64,000 nucleotides of DNA from Parabacteroides sp. (GTDB lineage: Bacteria > Bacteroidota > Bacteroidia > Bacteroidales > Tannerellaceae). The position numbers were made by a program, and so were the translations under genes. The notes beneath the pieces are model-generated. The model saw nothing but the letters and a program-made list of their open reading frames with translations. It did not search any database and was not told the DNA's origin. The stretch is from the NCBI GenBank assembly GCA_022775005.1, contig JALFJR010000061.1, forward strand, positions 19,943 through 83,942, written 5' to 3'. Below, piece by piece: positions 39,651 through 50,384 of the stretch (position 1 is the stretch's first letter; every line of letters starts with the position of its first letter).

Positions 39651-40195
39651 TTTGGTTTGAATTGTGTCTGGTCTATCTGAAGATTGGTATTTTAGGATTT
39701 GGTGGAGGCTACGCCATGCTTTCGTTGATTCAGGTGGATGTGGTGGATCGTTATGGTTGGATCTCCTTGCAGGAGTTCACGGATATTGTGGCAATTTCGC
39801 AGATGACTCCCGGCCCGATTGGTATCAATAGTGCGACTTACATTGGTTATACAGCGATTCATAATGCGGGTTATTCTATGCCGATCAGTGTCTTAGGTTC
39901 CTGCCTGACCACTTTTTCGGTTTGCTTGCCCTCTTTTTTGTTGGTGCTATTGATTTCGTATGCCTTTGCGAAATTCCGTCATAATAAGTATGTAGAGTCA
40001 GCCTTTTTAGGATTGCGCCCCGCTACAGTAGGCTTGATCGCTGCAGCTGCCTTGTTGCTCATGAACGAGGAGAATTTTATTGACTACAAAAGTTATTTGA
40101 TCTTTGCGGTTGCCTTTGGCTTGACTTGGAAATTCAAGATTCATCCGATCTTGATGATTGTTTTGGCCGGTATGGCTGGCTTGATGCTCTATTAA
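39647..40195 (+). CDS. Chromate transporter
   Basis: YLKIGILGFGGGYAMLSLIQVDVV; ISQMTPGPIGINSATYIGY. Confidence 0.9.
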   Translation: MIWFELCLVYLKIGILGFGGGYAMLSLIQVDVVDRYGWISLQEFTDIVAISQMTPGPIGINSATYIGYTAIHNAGYSMPISVLGSCLTTFSVCLPSFLLVLLISYAFAKFRHNKYVESAFLGLRPATVGLIAAAALLLMNEENFIDYKSYLIFAVAFGLTWKFKIHPILMIVLAGMAGLMLY

Positions 40196-40330
40196 CTGAG
40201 GGTATAAAAACAGGAATGCGGGCTCAGTCTCCCGACTATCCCGCATTCAATTACCAAAACCTTAACTATGAAAATTTTTCTGAGTGCAAATATATAGCTT
40301 GTTTTTGAATTGAGCAAATAAAAAAGCAAA

Positions 40331-40359
40331 AAAGCGCGCATTCGCTGCGTGCTTTTTTT
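40331..40359. terminator. Terminator between convergent genes
   Basis: AAAGCGCGCA-TTCGC-TGCGTGCTTTTTTT (one G.U). Confidence 0.7.
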
Positions 40360-40420
40360 GAATTGAGTCAGTTGTTGAAAAGATTTAAGGTTGGATGTGA
40401 TTATATGTGTTCATCTTAAC

Positions 40421-42754
40421 TTAATTGTTCATCGAATATGGCTTGTCTGAGCCGCAGAACTGCCTGTTTTTGTTGGGTTTAGCAGTCATCTCAAAGCTCA
40501 GAACGCCACCTTGCATAATTTCCTCTTGGGTGATGTAACCTTTGGTGTGAATTTTTCCGTTCAAGCGCACGGATTTCACATATCTATTCTTGTCGCTCAC
40601 TTTTTCCGCCCGGATCTCAAAATCTTTTCCATTCTCTAAGGAGATTTTGAGGTAAGGCAGATAGGGAGCTCCCAATACATATTGATCTGTGCCCGGACAA
40701 ACCGGATAAAAACCCATCGCTGAGAAAATATACCAAGCCGACATCTGACCGCAATCGTCGTTGCCGCACAAGCCATCAATATTGTTGCGATACATTTTGT
40801 TCATAATCTCTCGCTGCCAGTATTGCGTTTTCCAAGGCTGAGAGGTCCACGCATAGAGGAACGGAATGTGATGGCTCGGCTCGTTACCTTGCACATAGCC
40901 GCCTAACAGCCCCTCCTTTGTCACATCTTCTGTCTCGGCGAAGAATGCGTCTGGAAGATGCATGGTGAAGAGTGAATCCAATTTGGCAATAAACGAGGCT
41001 TCCCCACCCATCATTTGCATCAGTCCGTTGACATCTTGCGGAACATAGAAGGAGTAATTAAGCGCATTGCCCTCGATAAAGCCTTCTCCATGGGTACTTA
41101 ACAAACTAAACGGAGTCTTGAACGCACCCTTATTGTTCCGGGGGCGTGCATATCCAATAGCCGGATCAAACACGTGGGTATAATTGGCTGCCCGTTGCTT
41201 GTAGCGGTTGGCTACCTTCTCATTTCCGCAGCGAAGGGCGGTTTGATAGATCGTCCAATCGTCATAGGCATATTCCAAGGTCAATGAGCCGGCACTTCCA
41301 CTTCGCTCCAAGGGCACATAACCCTTCTCCATGTACTCTTTTGTCCCTTCATAATAAGGTATCGTCGAGCTGCTGATCATCGCCTGCAAGGCTTTTTCCT
41401 TGTCGATGGGAAGCCCTTTGGCAATTGCGTCCGCCAAGACGGAAACCGAATGATACCCGATCATGCACCAGTTCTCATTGGCCATGTGGCTCCAGATGGG
41501 TAGGGCGTGGTGCACGCTTTGTGCGCAATGTTGCAACATGCTTTGTGCGATGTCGGTATTGACTTGGCGATTGATGAGGTTGAACAGCGGATGCAACGCC
41601 CGATAGGTGTCCCACACCGAGAAGACAGTGTAGTTGGTAAACCCGTCGGCCTGATGGATGTTGTGATCCAAGCCTCTGTACTGACCATCCACATCCATAT
41701 AGACGCAGGGGTTGATCATGGTGTGGTAGAGCGAAGTGTAAAGCATCGCTAACTGATCGTCACTTCCTTTTGCGTCGATCGCGGAAAGCGCTTGCTCCCA
41801 GCGTTTGGCTGCTTGGGCCGCCAATTGATCGAAAGAGAAGGAGGCGGCCTCGGCCTGCAAGTTCTTCAAGGCACCGGCAGTGCTTACACCTGACAAAGCT
41901 ACCTTCACCTCTAACTCGCTGCCCGCTTTTGGGTCGAAATCGAAATAGGTTACTAACTTTCGTCCGCCCATGTCGGGAAAGTTATGGGTCATATCGAATT
42001 TTCCATAGCCCCCTTTGTAATCCACTTTCCCTTTCTCCACACAACCATATTGCTGAATGGGTTTGGAGAAACTGATGGCAAAGTAGGTGTAATTGACTCT
42101 TGCCCAGCCGTTCGTAATGCGGTAACCGGTCAATAGTGTGTCGTTCTCCACACGAAGTTGTGTCCACAACACCTTCCCATCATAATTATAGATGCCATGA
42201 ATCAAATCAAGAATGAGGTGCTGTTTGTCACTTTGCTTAGGATAGGTATATTTATGTACACCTACACGTTGCGTAGTGGTCAATTGGGCCTTGATGCCGT
42301 AATCGGCCAAGGTCACCTCGTAATAGCCCGGTTTCGCTGTCTCTGTTTCGTGTGCGTAGCGAGAGCGATAACCCCCGTCGGGATTGTCGGCTGTTCCGGG
42401 GTTTAATTGCAAGGTGCCGACTGTCGGCATAATCAGCAGATCTCCTAAATCAGAGTGGCCCGTACCGCTAAAATGGGTGTGACTAAATCCGACAATACTG
42501 CTATCTTTATATTGGTAGCCGGCACAGTAGGCATAGACACCGGGTTGGTATTTTCCATCTATATTGTGGGGAATCGTATCGGTGTCCGGACTCAATTGGA
42601 TGAGGCCGAAAGGTTGACAGGCACCGGGGAACGTATGCCCCATGCCATTTGTCCCGATGATCGGATTGACCCGGTCAATGGTTGATTGTGCGGCCAAATG
42701 AAGTGCCGCGCAGAACCATAAGAGAACGCCACCAATGATTTTTGTTGAGTGCAT
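40421..42754 (-). CDS. GH92 family glycosyl hydrolase (alpha-mannosidase)
   Basis: NPIIGTNGMGHTFPGACQPFGLIQLSPDTD; GNDDCGQMSAWYIFSAMGFYPVCPG. Confidence 0.95.
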   Translation of the reverse strand: MHSTKIIGGVLLWFCAALHLAAQSTIDRVNPIIGTNGMGHTFPGACQPFGLIQLSPDTDTIPHNIDGKYQPGVYAYCAGYQYKDSSIVGFSHTHFSGTGHSDLGDLLIMPTVGTLQLNPGTADNPDGGYRSRYAHETETAKPGYYEVTLADYGIKAQLTTTQRVGVHKYTYPKQSDKQHLILDLIHGIYNYDGKVLWTQLRVENDTLLTGYRITNGWARVNYTYFAISFSKPIQQYGCVEKGKVDYKGGYGKFDMTHNFPDMGGRKLVTYFDFDPKAGSELEVKVALSGVSTAGALKNLQAEAASFSFDQLAAQAAKRWEQALSAIDAKGSDDQLAMLYTSLYHTMINPCVYMDVDGQYRGLDHNIHQADGFTNYTVFSVWDTYRALHPLFNLINRQVNTDIAQSMLQHCAQSVHHALPIWSHMANENWCMIGYHSVSVLADAIAKGLPIDKEKALQAMISSSTIPYYEGTKEYMEKGYVPLERSGSAGSLTLEYAYDDWTIYQTALRCGNEKVANRYKQRAANYTHVFDPAIGYARPRNNKGAFKTPFSLLSTHGEGFIEGNALNYSFYVPQDVNGLMQMMGGEASFIAKLDSLFTMHLPDAFFAETEDVTKEGLLGGYVQGNEPSHHIPFLYAWTSQPWKTQYWQREIMNKMYRNNIDGLCGNDDCGQMSAWYIFSAMGFYPVCPGTDQYVLGAPYLPYLKISLENGKDFEIRAEKVSDKNRYVKSVRLNGKIHTKGYITQEEIMQGGVLSFEMTAKPNKNRQFCGSDKPYSMNN

Positions 42755-42882
42755 TGTTATTATTTCTTTTTTGCGGTTGCAAAATTAGATTATTCAGCAG
42801 GCTTTTTGAGTGCCTTATTTAGCATAAAAGGTGCCTTTATTTACCACAGTCAATATAGTGTACTCTTTTGTTGAATTGAAAA

Positions 42883-45800
42883 TCACGCTGTTGATGAGTC
42901 TGTTGCCGCTTTAAGGCGGTAATCACTTGGGGTAAGGTTGAATTTGCGGGCAAATTCTCGATAGAAATAGGATTTGCTGCTTACTCCCACTTCGAAGATG
43001 ATTTCTTGCACGCTCATATTGGTGTTTACTAACAGCTGTGCAGCGTAATTAAAGCGATAGGCTTTGATGAAATCGCTCGGCGTTGTACCAGTAATCCGCT
43101 TGAATCGGCGCGAGAACATGCGACTGCTCATGTGCAGTTCGTTGGCAATCCAATCCGGCCCGAATCCTTCCTCCTTGATGTGTTGCTTCACCAAGTCATT
43201 GACCGATTCGATGAAGGCCTTGTCTTCTTGGTGCAACAATTGACCCTCATTGACTTGGTATGCACTTTCTGGAGAGTAGAAGTAGTCCTTCATCTCTTGC
43301 TGGTTTTGCATGAGGCGATCAACCACCGAATGCAACACTTCGGGTGAGAACGGTTTTGTCAGATAGGCATTGGCCCCTCGTTGCAATCCTTCCGCCTGTT
43401 CTTTCTCTGAAATTTTAGCGGAGACAATAATCAATGGAATATGTTTGGTGAATCGATCCTCCTTCAACTGATCGATTAGTTCTAAGCCATTGATGCCGGG
43501 CATCATCAGGTCGGTGATGATCAGGTTGGGCGTTTGCTTGTGGATCAGCTCCAGCGCCTCTTCTCCAGTGAAGGCTTGCGCCACCTGATATGCGTCTGAA
43601 AGAGCCTGGGTCATTAGCCAGACGATGTCTTTGTGATCATCCACCACTAAGATCAGCGGTTTGGAGGGATCATGCTTGGCTGGATGATGTCCCTTGGGCA
43701 CGGCCATCTCATGGCGTTCCAATGACGCTGGATTCGGATCTGTTGTGGATGGGAGAAATTTCGACGTTTCTTGGGTAACGGTTAACATCGGCAGGCGGAC
43801 GATGAACTCCGCATACGCCCCCTCCTCACTTCGTACTTCAATCTGCCCACTCAGAGTCTGCACCAAACTGTGGCAGATGAACAGCCCCAACCCATGTCGG
43901 GCGGTTCCCGATTGCTGCTCACCCTCTAAAGAGCCAATGATGCTGTATCGATTGAACAGGTTTTTTCGATCGGTTTGTCGTATGCCTTGCCCCGTATTAT
44001 AGACGCTTAACCATAGGTGTTCGTCTCGTATTTCCACCTTAACTTGCACTTTTCCTCCACGATGGCTGTATTTGAAAGCATTAGAGAGGAGATTCGTGAC
44101 GATTTTCTTGAAATAGAGAGGATCAGTTGGCCATAGCAATGCTTCCGGTTGGTTGAGTGTAAATTGGACCTGCTGTTGTTCGGCCAACGATTGGAACCAT
44201 TGGTATTGCTTCTGTAGGAGCTGAGAGATGGAAACGGGTTGGATTTGCGCCTGGCTAAACCCTTCGTCTTCCGCCTTGCGGAAATCCAAGATCTCTTGGA
44301 TCAGCTCGTTCAACTCTGCCACATTGTCTCGAAGCACTGCGCTGTATTTCTGCAACTCTGGATGCTGTTGCTCGTTGGCATAACGGTGGATATAGTTGTC
44401 CACTCCATTGATCAATGTTAGTGGGGAGCAAAGTTCATGCGTGATGTGCGTGAAGAAGTTCAGCTTCGCTTTGTAGAGCTTCTCCTTTTGCTCCTCACGC
44501 AGTTGATGCGCCAAGGCAATCTGCTTCTGGCGATACCGTCGCCTGATTAAGAAAAAGCAAAGGCCAATGAGCAACAGGCTGATCACCACATAACCGATGA
44601 TGGCTAACGTGCTTCGATAGAAGGGCGGTAGCGCATGGATTGGGAGGGTCAGCTCCTGGATGCTCGCCTCGCTGACGTCTGTCCGATAACGCACGTGTAG
44701 CAGGTAGTGGCCCGATGGCAGGTTGCTTAACTCAATCTTGTTGTTGCGTTGCAGGTCATACCAAAAATTGTCAAATCCCTCTAATTGAAAGGAGAAGGCA
44801 CCTTCCTCCCGGTGGATGTAGTCGGGAACGGCCATGGTCAGCGTCAGCATTTGCACATCGCTGGGCACAGTAATCCCTCGTTGGCTTAGCTCCTTGTTTA
44901 AAGGAATCACTTGATTGTCCATACGCACCTCGAAGAGCGCCAATTGAGTCGGTTTGTCGGGAGCTTTTTCGGTTTGCGGATTGACCCACATTAAGCCGTT
45001 TACCCCTCCAAAGAAGAGCCTGCCGCTGTAGGGGCATTCCCAATAGGCATCGTCGCTAAATTCCTCCATGGTCAAAGCCGGTATTTGATAGGTGGAGATC
45101 AGTTGATTGACCGGATTGTATTTGGCCAATCCTTTGTTCGTGCTCAACCAAACAGGACCGTTCGACTCCTGCAAGATGCCATGAATCATAGTACTGATCT
45201 CACGGCGATTGTGCTCCACGGGATAAATCTGAAGCTGTTTTCCCTGATAGCTTGCTTTCAAAAGTCCTGAGCTACTCCCGATGAGCAGGGTGTTGTCTGT
45301 GGCAAGTTTAACAGAAAGAATATCGCCAATGGCCAAATGCTCGCTGTTGATCTCTTGCAAGAAGGTATATTTCCCGCTGTTTAGGTTGTAGCTGATGAGT
45401 CCATAGCCTCTTCGACTGCCCAACAGGAAGATGGAGTCGTTCATCTGCACCATGTCTTGTATCTCGTTGCAGGGGTTGGCGTCTTTGTGGAAAGAGACCG
45501 TCTGCAGGGAGGTGATCTCCGGTTGGCCGTCTGCGATGCGCAAGGTGACTTCATAGAGGCCGTTGGTTGTGGAGGAGAGCCACAGTGTACTGTCGTTTAA
45601 CTCGATGATACGGTGGATGTTAGCGATTGAAATACTCCCTTTCGGTTGCTTGGGCTGATAGATCCGTTGCGTTTTACGTGCGAAGTAGCAAAAACCCGGC
45701 TCCTCTGTGCCAATCCAGATATAAGGATGGAAACGACTCTCTTTAAAGCAATAGACCCGGTCGTGCGTCAGGCCATCAGCCGTAGTGAATTGAGTGACTG

Positions 45801-46941
45801 CGGAGGCTGGGATGGGCTGGTCTGCATAACGCTCATAGTGCTCGATACGCACAATACCATCTCCTTTTGTGCCAAACCATAAGGATCCCTCCCTGTCCGT
45901 CAGTAACGACCGGATGGGATTATGCAAGGGAATGGGCAAGTTGCTCTGTAGGATGCTGCCAAAGCGGGCAGGCTTGTCGTAGATCATCTGGATGCCTTGG
46001 CCATCCGTGCCAATCCAATAAATTTCCTGTTGTTGATCGACCATGCTCCAGAATATGCCTAACCCGGCATCCATCGGTTCTGCCGGTTGTTGGATATCCA
46101 CGATCTTGCCCCAGCGAAAAGCCACATAAACTGAGGACTGGAAGGTCGAGATGCGTACGATATCTCCATATTTATCCCATAGGCCCCTGAGATCGGCCAG
46201 CCAGGTTTTCTCTTTTCCGTCGAGGGAGCTGCGGTAGAGTTGCTCCTCTCCATCCACGATAAAAAGCGTGGAATCCTCACGGAAAGCGATACGCAATCCC
46301 TGCTCATGGAAAGGAAATCTCTCTATCTTTAGTGTGCACCCTGTCTCATCAGATTGAGGAGTTAACCGCATGATGCCTCCAGAGGTTAAAAGCAGGTTGA
46401 AACTGCCATCTTCGTTGTCATACAGGGCTGCGATCTGTTGTGGCGAGACCCCGTAGAGCGGCAAATCTTTGAGCTGTCTGTTTGTGGGATCATAACAGGT
46501 GATCTGGTCTTCCCGGCAGATAGCCAGCATTGCGCCTTGGCGATTGGTCGCCATGAGCGTGCAGTCGATATATCCGGGGAATGCCGCCGTTACCCGTCGT
46601 TCCTTCAAAGAGAATTTATTGAAACCCAGCGAGGTTGAAATCCATAGATAGCCAGGCTCTGCATCTGCAATACGTAGGATGATGTTGCTGCACAGAGAAT
46701 TCTTGTAGTTTAATTCGAAGCGATAAACATAGATGTCTTTCCCGTTATAGAGGTTCAAGCCATCGTAGGTGCCAATCCATAAGTAGCCTTGCAGATCCTG
46801 GTGCATGCAGATCACGGCGTTGTTGGAAAGCTCGCTTAGGTCTAATTTATGCAACGAGGGCGCGCCCTTCACCGAAGTGAAAGTTCCAAGGATGCCGCTG
46901 TAAAGCGTGAGAAGAAATAAGATGAACACCGTTCGTTTCAT
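42883..46941 (-). CDS. Hybrid two-component system sensor/regulator (HTCS)
   Basis: Two-component propeller repeats, Y_Y_Y, TM, HisKA FFTHITHELCSPLT, HATPase, REC LILVVDDHKDI, AraC C-term. Confidence 0.95.
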   Translation of the reverse strand: MKRTVFILFLLTLYSGILGTFTSVKGAPSLHKLDLSELSNNAVICMHQDLQGYLWIGTYDGLNLYNGKDIYVYRFELNYKNSLCSNIILRIADAEPGYLWISTSLGFNKFSLKERRVTAAFPGYIDCTLMATNRQGAMLAICREDQITCYDPTNRQLKDLPLYGVSPQQIAALYDNEDGSFNLLLTSGGIMRLTPQSDETGCTLKIERFPFHEQGLRIAFREDSTLFIVDGEEQLYRSSLDGKEKTWLADLRGLWDKYGDIVRISTFQSSVYVAFRWGKIVDIQQPAEPMDAGLGIFWSMVDQQQEIYWIGTDGQGIQMIYDKPARFGSILQSNLPIPLHNPIRSLLTDREGSLWFGTKGDGIVRIEHYERYADQPIPASAVTQFTTADGLTHDRVYCFKESRFHPYIWIGTEEPGFCYFARKTQRIYQPKQPKGSISIANIHRIIELNDSTLWLSSTTNGLYEVTLRIADGQPEITSLQTVSFHKDANPCNEIQDMVQMNDSIFLLGSRRGYGLISYNLNSGKYTFLQEINSEHLAIGDILSVKLATDNTLLIGSSSGLLKASYQGKQLQIYPVEHNRREISTMIHGILQESNGPVWLSTNKGLAKYNPVNQLISTYQIPALTMEEFSDDAYWECPYSGRLFFGGVNGLMWVNPQTEKAPDKPTQLALFEVRMDNQVIPLNKELSQRGITVPSDVQMLTLTMAVPDYIHREEGAFSFQLEGFDNFWYDLQRNNKIELSNLPSGHYLLHVRYRTDVSEASIQELTLPIHALPPFYRSTLAIIGYVVISLLLIGLCFFLIRRRYRQKQIALAHQLREEQKEKLYKAKLNFFTHITHELCSPLTLINGVDNYIHRYANEQQHPELQKYSAVLRDNVAELNELIQEILDFRKAEDEGFSQAQIQPVSISQLLQKQYQWFQSLAEQQQVQFTLNQPEALLWPTDPLYFKKIVTNLLSNAFKYSHRGGKVQVKVEIRDEHLWLSVYNTGQGIRQTDRKNLFNRYSIIGSLEGEQQSGTARHGLGLFICHSLVQTLSGQIEVRSEEGAYAEFIVRLPMLTVTQETSKFLPSTTDPNPASLERHEMAVPKGHHPAKHDPSKPLILVVDDHKDIVWLMTQALSDAYQVAQAFTGEEALELIHKQTPNLIITDLMMPGINGLELIDQLKEDRFTKHIPLIIVSAKISEKEQAEGLQRGANAYLTKPFSPEVLHSVVDRLMQNQQEMKDYFYSPESAYQVNEGQLLHQEDKAFIESVNDLVKQHIKEEGFGPDWIANELHMSSRMFSRRFKRITGTTPSDFIKAYRFNYAAQLLVNTNMSVQEIIFEVGVSSKSYFYREFARKFNLTPSDYRLKAATDSSTA

Positions 46942-47213
46942 GTGCTTTTCAGTATAAAGACTCTTTAATGAGGTCTCGCAGGCACAAAAGTACGAAAAAA
47001 ACAGGCTGAGTTGTCATTTTCCCTTTTGAATTATCGTTTTTTTGAAGCCACTTTCCGCCTAAATCGAAGTTGAGCGTGCTGTTGAGCATGGTTGGCTCAT
47101 CGAGTCGGTTTAAATGAGCTATTGAGCGGGCTCATGGAGGGTTTTGAGCCGGTTTATTTTGTGCCGTTGGGATGGCATGATGATATAAGTTTTCAGGCCT
47201 CGTAGGGAAAAGT

Positions 47214-47402
47214 GTTAACTCGTAACTGCGAAATTTTTTGCTTTTACATCTCTTCTTTTTCTTTATTGTATAAAGATTATATTAAATATATAATATAATA
47301 ATATTATTATATATACTAATTAATATATAATATAGGTATAACCTATCTATATGCTTCAACTCGCAAGCGGAGAGGCGAAAATTCATGGGGTTACGGGTTA
47401 AC
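47214..47402. mobile_element. Possible MITE-like element
   Basis: GTTAACTCGTAAC (47214-47226) and inverted GTTACGGGTTAAC (47390-47402), 12/13 match, flanking an AT-rich segment. Confidence 0.3.
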
Positions 47403-47419
47403 AGTTAACGCCCTCTTCT

Positions 47420-47683
47420 TTACTGGTTGTACATATCCTTGTTGTAGAAGTCAAGAATGCGAATAGCCATGTTGTAGGCTTGTTGTGCGGGACTCTCCGG
47501 ATTGAGGGCAATGGCCTCCAAGTAGTCGTTGAGGGCCAACCGGGTCTCTCCCATTTTGTAATAGGCCTTTCCTCGTAAATACCAAGCCTCGTCATCAGTG
47601 GGGTGTGCAGCCAGATGTTCATTAAGAAAATGGATCGCCTCCTCGCTTTTTCCCGCTTGAATCCATTGTTTAATTTGCTCCAT
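47420..47683 (-). CDS. Small TPR-repeat protein
   Basis: AAHPTDDEAWYLRGKAYYKMGETRLALNDYLEAIALNPES. Confidence 0.85.
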   Translation of the reverse strand: MEQIKQWIQAGKSEEAIHFLNEHLAAHPTDDEAWYLRGKAYYKMGETRLALNDYLEAIALNPESPAQQAYNMAIRILDFYNKDMYNQ

Positions 47684-47856
47684 CTCTCATCTTTCAGGTT
47701 CGTTTTCGACCGGCGAAGATACGAACAGAATCTGAGAATCAAGCGCTCATCGGGGTTTATCTGCATGAAAAACGTGTTTTTTTCAATACCTCTTCGTCGT
47801 GGGTGTGAATTATTTGTGTATGTTTGCAGCCAATTTCAAAAAAGCGATGATTGATT

Positions 47857-50205
47857 ATGCAAAAGAATCTGGTAATAGTGGAGTCTCCGGCGAAAGCCAA
47901 AACTATTGAGAAATTTCTTGGGGCAGACTATAAGGTAATGTCGAGCTATGGACACATTCGAGATCTGAAAGCCAAGGAGTTTAGTATAGATATTGAACAT
48001 AATTATGCGCCAGAATATACCATACCTGCTGACAAGAAGAAACTGGTCAGTGAGTTGAAGGCAGAAGCGAAGAATGCGGAAATGGTCTGGTTGGCATCCG
48101 ATGAAGACCGTGAGGGAGAAGCTATTTCCTGGCATTTGTCGGAGGTGCTAAATTTAGATCCTAAGTATACCAAGCGCATTGTATTCCACGAGATTACTAA
48201 GAATGCTATCTTGCATGCGATTGAGACACCCCGTTCCATTGATATCAATTTGGTGAATGCGCAGCAGGCGCGTCGAGTGTTAGATCGCATCGTGGGTTTT
48301 GAGCTCTCGCCCGTGCTGTGGCGTAGGGTGAAGCCCTCTCTTTCCGCGGGCCGTGTGCAGTCTGTCGCTGTGCGCTTGATTGTGGAGCGAGAGCGTGAGA
48401 TCAACCATTTCGTGTCGGAACCCGCTTATCGAGTAGTCGCTAATTTCATCTTGCCGGATGGGAAAACCCTGTTGAAGGCAGAGCTGACTCACCGCTTGAA
48501 AACGTTGGAGGAGGCACGTGCTTTCCTGAAGAACTGCCAAAACGCCACGTTCACGATTGATGACATTTCTAAAAAACCGGTCAAGAAGTCGCCTGCGCCT
48601 CCTTTTACCACCTCTACGTTGCAACAGGAGGCTGCACGCAAATTGGGTTTCTCTGTCTCGCAGACGATGATGATCGCACAGCGGCTGTATGAGTCTGGAT
48701 TCATCACCTATATGCGTACCGACTCTGTCAATTTGAGCGACTTGGCGTTAGGAACTGCCAAGGAGACCATTTTAGGCACTTTTGGAGAGCGTTACTATCA
48801 GTTCCGCCGTTATCATACCAAGAGCAAAGGAGCGCAAGAGGCGCATGAGGCGATTCGTCCTACCTATATCAGTCATGAAGAGATTGAGGGTACTGCACAA
48901 GAGAAGCGTCTCTATGAGTTGATTCGTAAACGGGCCATCGCTTGTCAGATGGCAGATGCTGAGTTGGAGCGCACTACTATCTCTATCAGTGTCAGTGGAT
49001 CGACTGAGAAATTTGTGGCAACAGGTGAAGTAATTGTCTTCGATGGCTTCTTGCAGGTATATCGAGAGAGCTTTGACGACGAGAATGAGAAGGAATCAGA
49101 GAATGGCCTTCTGCCGCCTGTCTGTCTGAAGGATCAATTGAGTTATAAGGAAATTACGGCAACAGAGCGTTTTACACAACGCCCCCCACGCTATACCGAG
49201 GCCAGCTTAGTCCGTCGGTTGGAAGAGTTGGGTATTGGCCGTCCTTCTACGTATGCCCCTACGATTCAAACCATTCAGAACAGAGGCTATGTGGAGAAGG
49301 GAGATCGAGAGGGTGTACAGCGTAGTTATCAGGTACTTACTTTGAATAAGCGAGCGCTCAAAGAGACGGTTAAGGAAGAGACTGCCGGTGCTGATCGGGG
49401 CAAATTGATGCCGACCGATATCGGCTTGGTCGTAAACGATTTCTTGATGACCTATTTCCCTGATGTGATGGATTATAATTTCACGGCCAGTGTGGAGAAG
49501 GAGTTTGATGCCATTGCTGAAGGTGAGATGGATTGGACAAACGCAATCGACAAATTCTATAAGGTGTTCCACCCGATCGTGGAGACTACAGCCACTACTC
49601 GCACGGAGCATCGCTTAGGAGAGCGTCTTTTAGGTGTGGATCCGGCTACTGGCGATCCAGTATATGTGAAGATTGGCCGCTTTGGTCCGATGGCGCAGAT
49701 TGGCGATGCGCATGAGTTGGAGGGGAAAGGTCAGAAACCACGCTTTGCGACCTTGCGTAAAGGGCAATCCATTGAGACGATCACCTTGGAGGAGGCTTTG
49801 AAGCTGTTTGAGCTGCCTCGTACGTTGGGTGATTGGGAGGATAAGACGGTAGTGGCTGCCATCGGTCGTTTTGGCCCATTTATCCGTTGGAATTCCAAGT
49901 TCGTCTCCATCCCGAAAGAGTTGGATCCAATGACCATTACGCTGGAGGAGGCAGTTGACTTGATCAAGGCGAAACAAGCGAAAGATGAAAAGAATTTCAT
50001 CAAGGCTTTTGAGGAGGAGCCGGATATGCAGATTCTGAATGGTCGTTTCGGCCCTTATATCTCCTACAAGAAGAAGAACTACCGTATCCCGAAAACAGCG
50101 GAACAGCCAGCTGAGCTGACCTTGGCCGATTGCAAGAAGTTGATCGAGGAGTCGGAAAACAAGCCGGCCGCAGCCAAGAAACGTGCGGTGCGTAAAAAAG
50201 CTTGA
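47857..50205 (+). CDS. topA: DNA topoisomerase I
   Basis: NLVIVESPAKAKTIEKFLG; FITYMRTDS; C-terminal repeats. Confidence 0.95.
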   Translation: MQKNLVIVESPAKAKTIEKFLGADYKVMSSYGHIRDLKAKEFSIDIEHNYAPEYTIPADKKKLVSELKAEAKNAEMVWLASDEDREGEAISWHLSEVLNLDPKYTKRIVFHEITKNAILHAIETPRSIDINLVNAQQARRVLDRIVGFELSPVLWRRVKPSLSAGRVQSVAVRLIVEREREINHFVSEPAYRVVANFILPDGKTLLKAELTHRLKTLEEARAFLKNCQNATFTIDDISKKPVKKSPAPPFTTSTLQQEAARKLGFSVSQTMMIAQRLYESGFITYMRTDSVNLSDLALGTAKETILGTFGERYYQFRRYHTKSKGAQEAHEAIRPTYISHEEIEGTAQEKRLYELIRKRAIACQMADAELERTTISISVSGSTEKFVATGEVIVFDGFLQVYRESFDDENEKESENGLLPPVCLKDQLSYKEITATERFTQRPPRYTEASLVRRLEELGIGRPSTYAPTIQTIQNRGYVEKGDREGVQRSYQVLTLNKRALKETVKEETAGADRGKLMPTDIGLVVNDFLMTYFPDVMDYNFTASVEKEFDAIAEGEMDWTNAIDKFYKVFHPIVETTATTRTEHRLGERLLGVDPATGDPVYVKIGRFGPMAQIGDAHELEGKGQKPRFATLRKGQSIETITLEEALKLFELPRTLGDWEDKTVVAAIGRFGPFIRWNSKFVSIPKELDPMTITLEEAVDLIKAKQAKDEKNFIKAFEEEPDMQILNGRFGPYISYKKKNYRIPKTAEQPAELTLADCKKLIEESENKPAAAKKRAVRKKA

Positions 50206-50384
50206 TTCGACTCGGGTCAGGACAAATTGTCAGTCATTCTGTCGTTGTTTGACCGATGATGGCTGTAAAAATGGCGGAATTGTCCTGTTGATGCCGTTTG
50301 GCACGTTATTCGTAAGAGAATAAGTGTGAGCCGGAAGGCTCATAGATAATACAAGTATATTATTAACGATTAAATACTAATAAA

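Noticed and set aside
47398-47766. 122-aa ORF overlapping the TPR gene
   Set aside because: Different frame with atypical composition; 47420-47683 has clear TPR sequence.
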